Assembly (NCBI RefSeq): GCF_947503855.1
Contig: NZ_CANNFF010000004.1
Location: forward strand, 62,001 to 126,000
Direction: 5' to 3'
Source of the DNA: an uncultured Polaribacter sp.
GTDB taxonomy: Bacteria; Bacteroidota; Bacteroidia; Flavobacteriales; Flavobacteriaceae
Length of the DNA stretch: 64,000 nucleotides
The translations under genes and the position numbers were made by a program. Shown here piece by piece: positions 62,943-64,000 of the stretch (within the stretch, counting starts at the first letter, position 1; each line of letters begins with the position of its first letter). The notes under the pieces were generated by a model. It was not told the DNA's origin. It was given only the letters and a program-made list of their open reading frames with translations, and ran no database searches.

Positions 62943-63139
62943 TTTTGCCATTTTTTTTATTGTTAAAAAGTATAATAGAGACAACAAATATACTTACTAA
63001 AGCTCCTGTTTATAACGTTAATATTTTTTCAAACATCTTACAAAGATTTAGTTTAAGAGGATAAAATAGAAAACAGCTAAATAAAGTTTCTTTTTTGAGC
63101 TTTTATTACTGTTTCTTTTTTATTCTCTACTTGTATTTT

Positions 63140-64000
63140 TTAAAATTTAATAAACGGAAATCGCTTTGTGAGTTTTTCTTTTTTAAATTCTAAATTTTTT
63201 AAAAACTGCTGATGTTGCTCTGATTTTTCATTAAAAGGTTTGTGATAAATTCCTTTTTGAATGTTTTCTACTTCCTGTAAGGTTGAAAGTGCATCTTGAG
63301 TTAACCAAGTGTTTACAAATTTTTCCCAAATGTAATTGATCGCAGTTTTGTTGGGATGAATCATGTCTTCTGTGTAAAAACGATAATCACGCAACTCATC
63401 CATCATAATTTCAAAACTTGGAAAATAGTAGGTTTTATTTTTTAGGTTAATTGTATGATGTATGGCTGCAATTAAATGACTTTTACTCTGTGTATTTTCT
63501 ACAAATCCATCCTTTAAATGTCTCACAGGAGAAACTGTAAAAAGTATAGTTGCATTTTTGTTGATACTTTTAATTAACGCAGAAATGGCCTCTAGACTTT
63601 CAGAAATTTCATTAACAGATAAGATTTCTTTTAAAAATTTTTTTTGTGGTATTTTATGGCAATTGGCAACAATTTTATCACGTTCTATAAAAAGATATAC
63701 CCAAGAAGTACCCAATGTAATACTAATATGTGTAGCTTCTAAAAGTGCTTTTCTTGTTTTTTCTAATGATGTGTTTAGGTTCTTTAAAAGCTCGTTTTTA
63801 GAACTTTTACTTATGCTAGAATGTGCATCAAAACAATGCCAACGTTCGTTTTGAAAAATAAAATCATCCTCGGCATACATTTTTAAGTTGATGGCTCTAG
63901 TAATTAAATTTTCAATAGCTTTTGGATGAAATAAAATACCAAAAGGATTTTGAGTTACTTGAAACTTATAATACCCCAACTTATTACCAATATTTTCTGA
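63140..64000 (-). CDS. GSCFA-domain protein (cut by right edge)
   Basis: The frame is open to the right edge, so the 5' end is missing; the visible 286 residues begin SENIGNKLGYYKFQVTQNPFGILFHP. In GSCFA family proteins this stretch directly follows the GSCF(A/S) motif that names the family, so only a few dozen residues are missing. Further family-like parts are FDAHSSISK, ITLGTSWVY, FTVSPVRHLKDGF and MIHPNKTAINYIWEKF; the Ser after the gap, Asp/His of MIHPN and the TSW segment recall SGNH hydrolases. A lipase/esterase-like activity is likely but untested. A TTG at 63979 is not the start. Confidence 0.85.
   Translation of the reverse strand, partial: SENIGNKLGYYKFQVTQNPFGILFHPKAIENLITRAINLKMYAEDDFIFQNERWHCFDAHSSISKSSKNELLKNLNTSLEKTRKALLEATHISITLGTSWVYLFIERDKIVANCHKIPQKKFLKEILSVNEISESLEAISALIKSINKNATILFTVSPVRHLKDGFVENTQSKSHLIAAIHHTINLKNKTYYFPSFEIMMDELRDYRFYTEDMIHPNKTAINYIWEKFVNTWLTQDALSTLQEVENIQKGIYHKPFNEKSEQHQQFLKNLEFKKEKLTKRFPFIKF

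Overview
The window is about 64 kb of a strongly AT-rich chromosome from the Bacteroidota, almost certainly a marine member of the Flavobacteriaceae (Polaribacter- or Tenacibaculum-like). The evidence is: many start regions carry the Bacteroidota sigma-factor -7 box TAnnTTTG, sometimes with a -33 TTG/TTTG; Shine-Dalgarno sequences are mostly absent; and several gene types are typical of the group (PorT of the type IX secretion system, the lipoprotein TamL, DAHP synthase with a C-terminal chorismate mutase, CusA fused to TolC, HYC_CC_PP and GSCFA family proteins, the long aromatic amino acid hydroxylase). No phage, insertion sequence, CRISPR array or rRNA was seen. This is mostly core chromosome with two small metal-handling loci.

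Layout. 1-3.3 kb: end of an ABC-F ATPase, then pnp and rpsO on the minus strand. 3.6-7.7 kb: an aromatic amino acid operon (pheA, aminotransferase, tyrA, DAHP synthase/chorismate mutase) preceded by a Phe/Tyr-rich leader peptide and mutually exclusive antiterminator and terminator hairpins, which is a textbook attenuator. 8.2-12.3 kb: rsgA, dtd, a short TatD-like gene, a phosphopantetheinyl transferase and ahcY. 12.5-14.2 kb: a degenerate umuD and umuC. 14.4-17.6 kb: HYC_CC_PP protein, TonB receptor and HMA-domain protein, on the minus strand. 17.7-25.5 kb: fRMsr-like GAF protein, purH and the rod-shape operon mreBCD-mrdA-rodA. 25.6-27.5 kb: rpsT, tRNA-Glu and proS. 27.7-38.3 kb: a low-complexity lipoprotein, a FadL-like porin, nfu, menG/ubiE, porT, a TrmH methyltransferase, tamL, fbaA and accD. 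38.3-45.4 kb: two tandem small barrel proteins, then a CusB-like adaptor and a fused CusA-TolC pump whose 5' end is broken by a one-base deletion, headed by a small His-rich secreted protein. 45.5-50.2 kb: a 1125-residue probable outer-membrane protein of unknown function, ogt and tatD. 50.3-55.0 kb: a DEAD-box helicase, a small unknown protein, two cell-envelope accessory genes separated by duplicated intergenic cassettes, and an OmpA-family lipoprotein. 55.1-64 kb: apbE, the map-cupin-methyltransferase cluster, a decayed gene, gpmI with a thioredoxin-like lipoprotein, phenylalanine hydroxylase, a rhodanese and a GSCFA protein cut by the right edge.

How the genes work together. The aro operon makes prephenate and channels it to Phe and Tyr, and its leader appears to sense charged Phe/Tyr tRNA. 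A Phe-degrading hydroxylase lies about 57 kb away. The envelope genes (mre operon, tamL, porT, ompA) build the rod-shaped cell and its outer membrane. The two metal loci each pair a small secreted Cys- or His-bearing protein with transport machinery. The observations most worth following up are the Phe/Tyr attenuator, the cusA frameshift, a UmuD homologue without its catalytic lysine, the duplicated regulatory cassette around a metallopeptidase-like lipoprotein gene, and a nested inverted-repeat element present at least twice.
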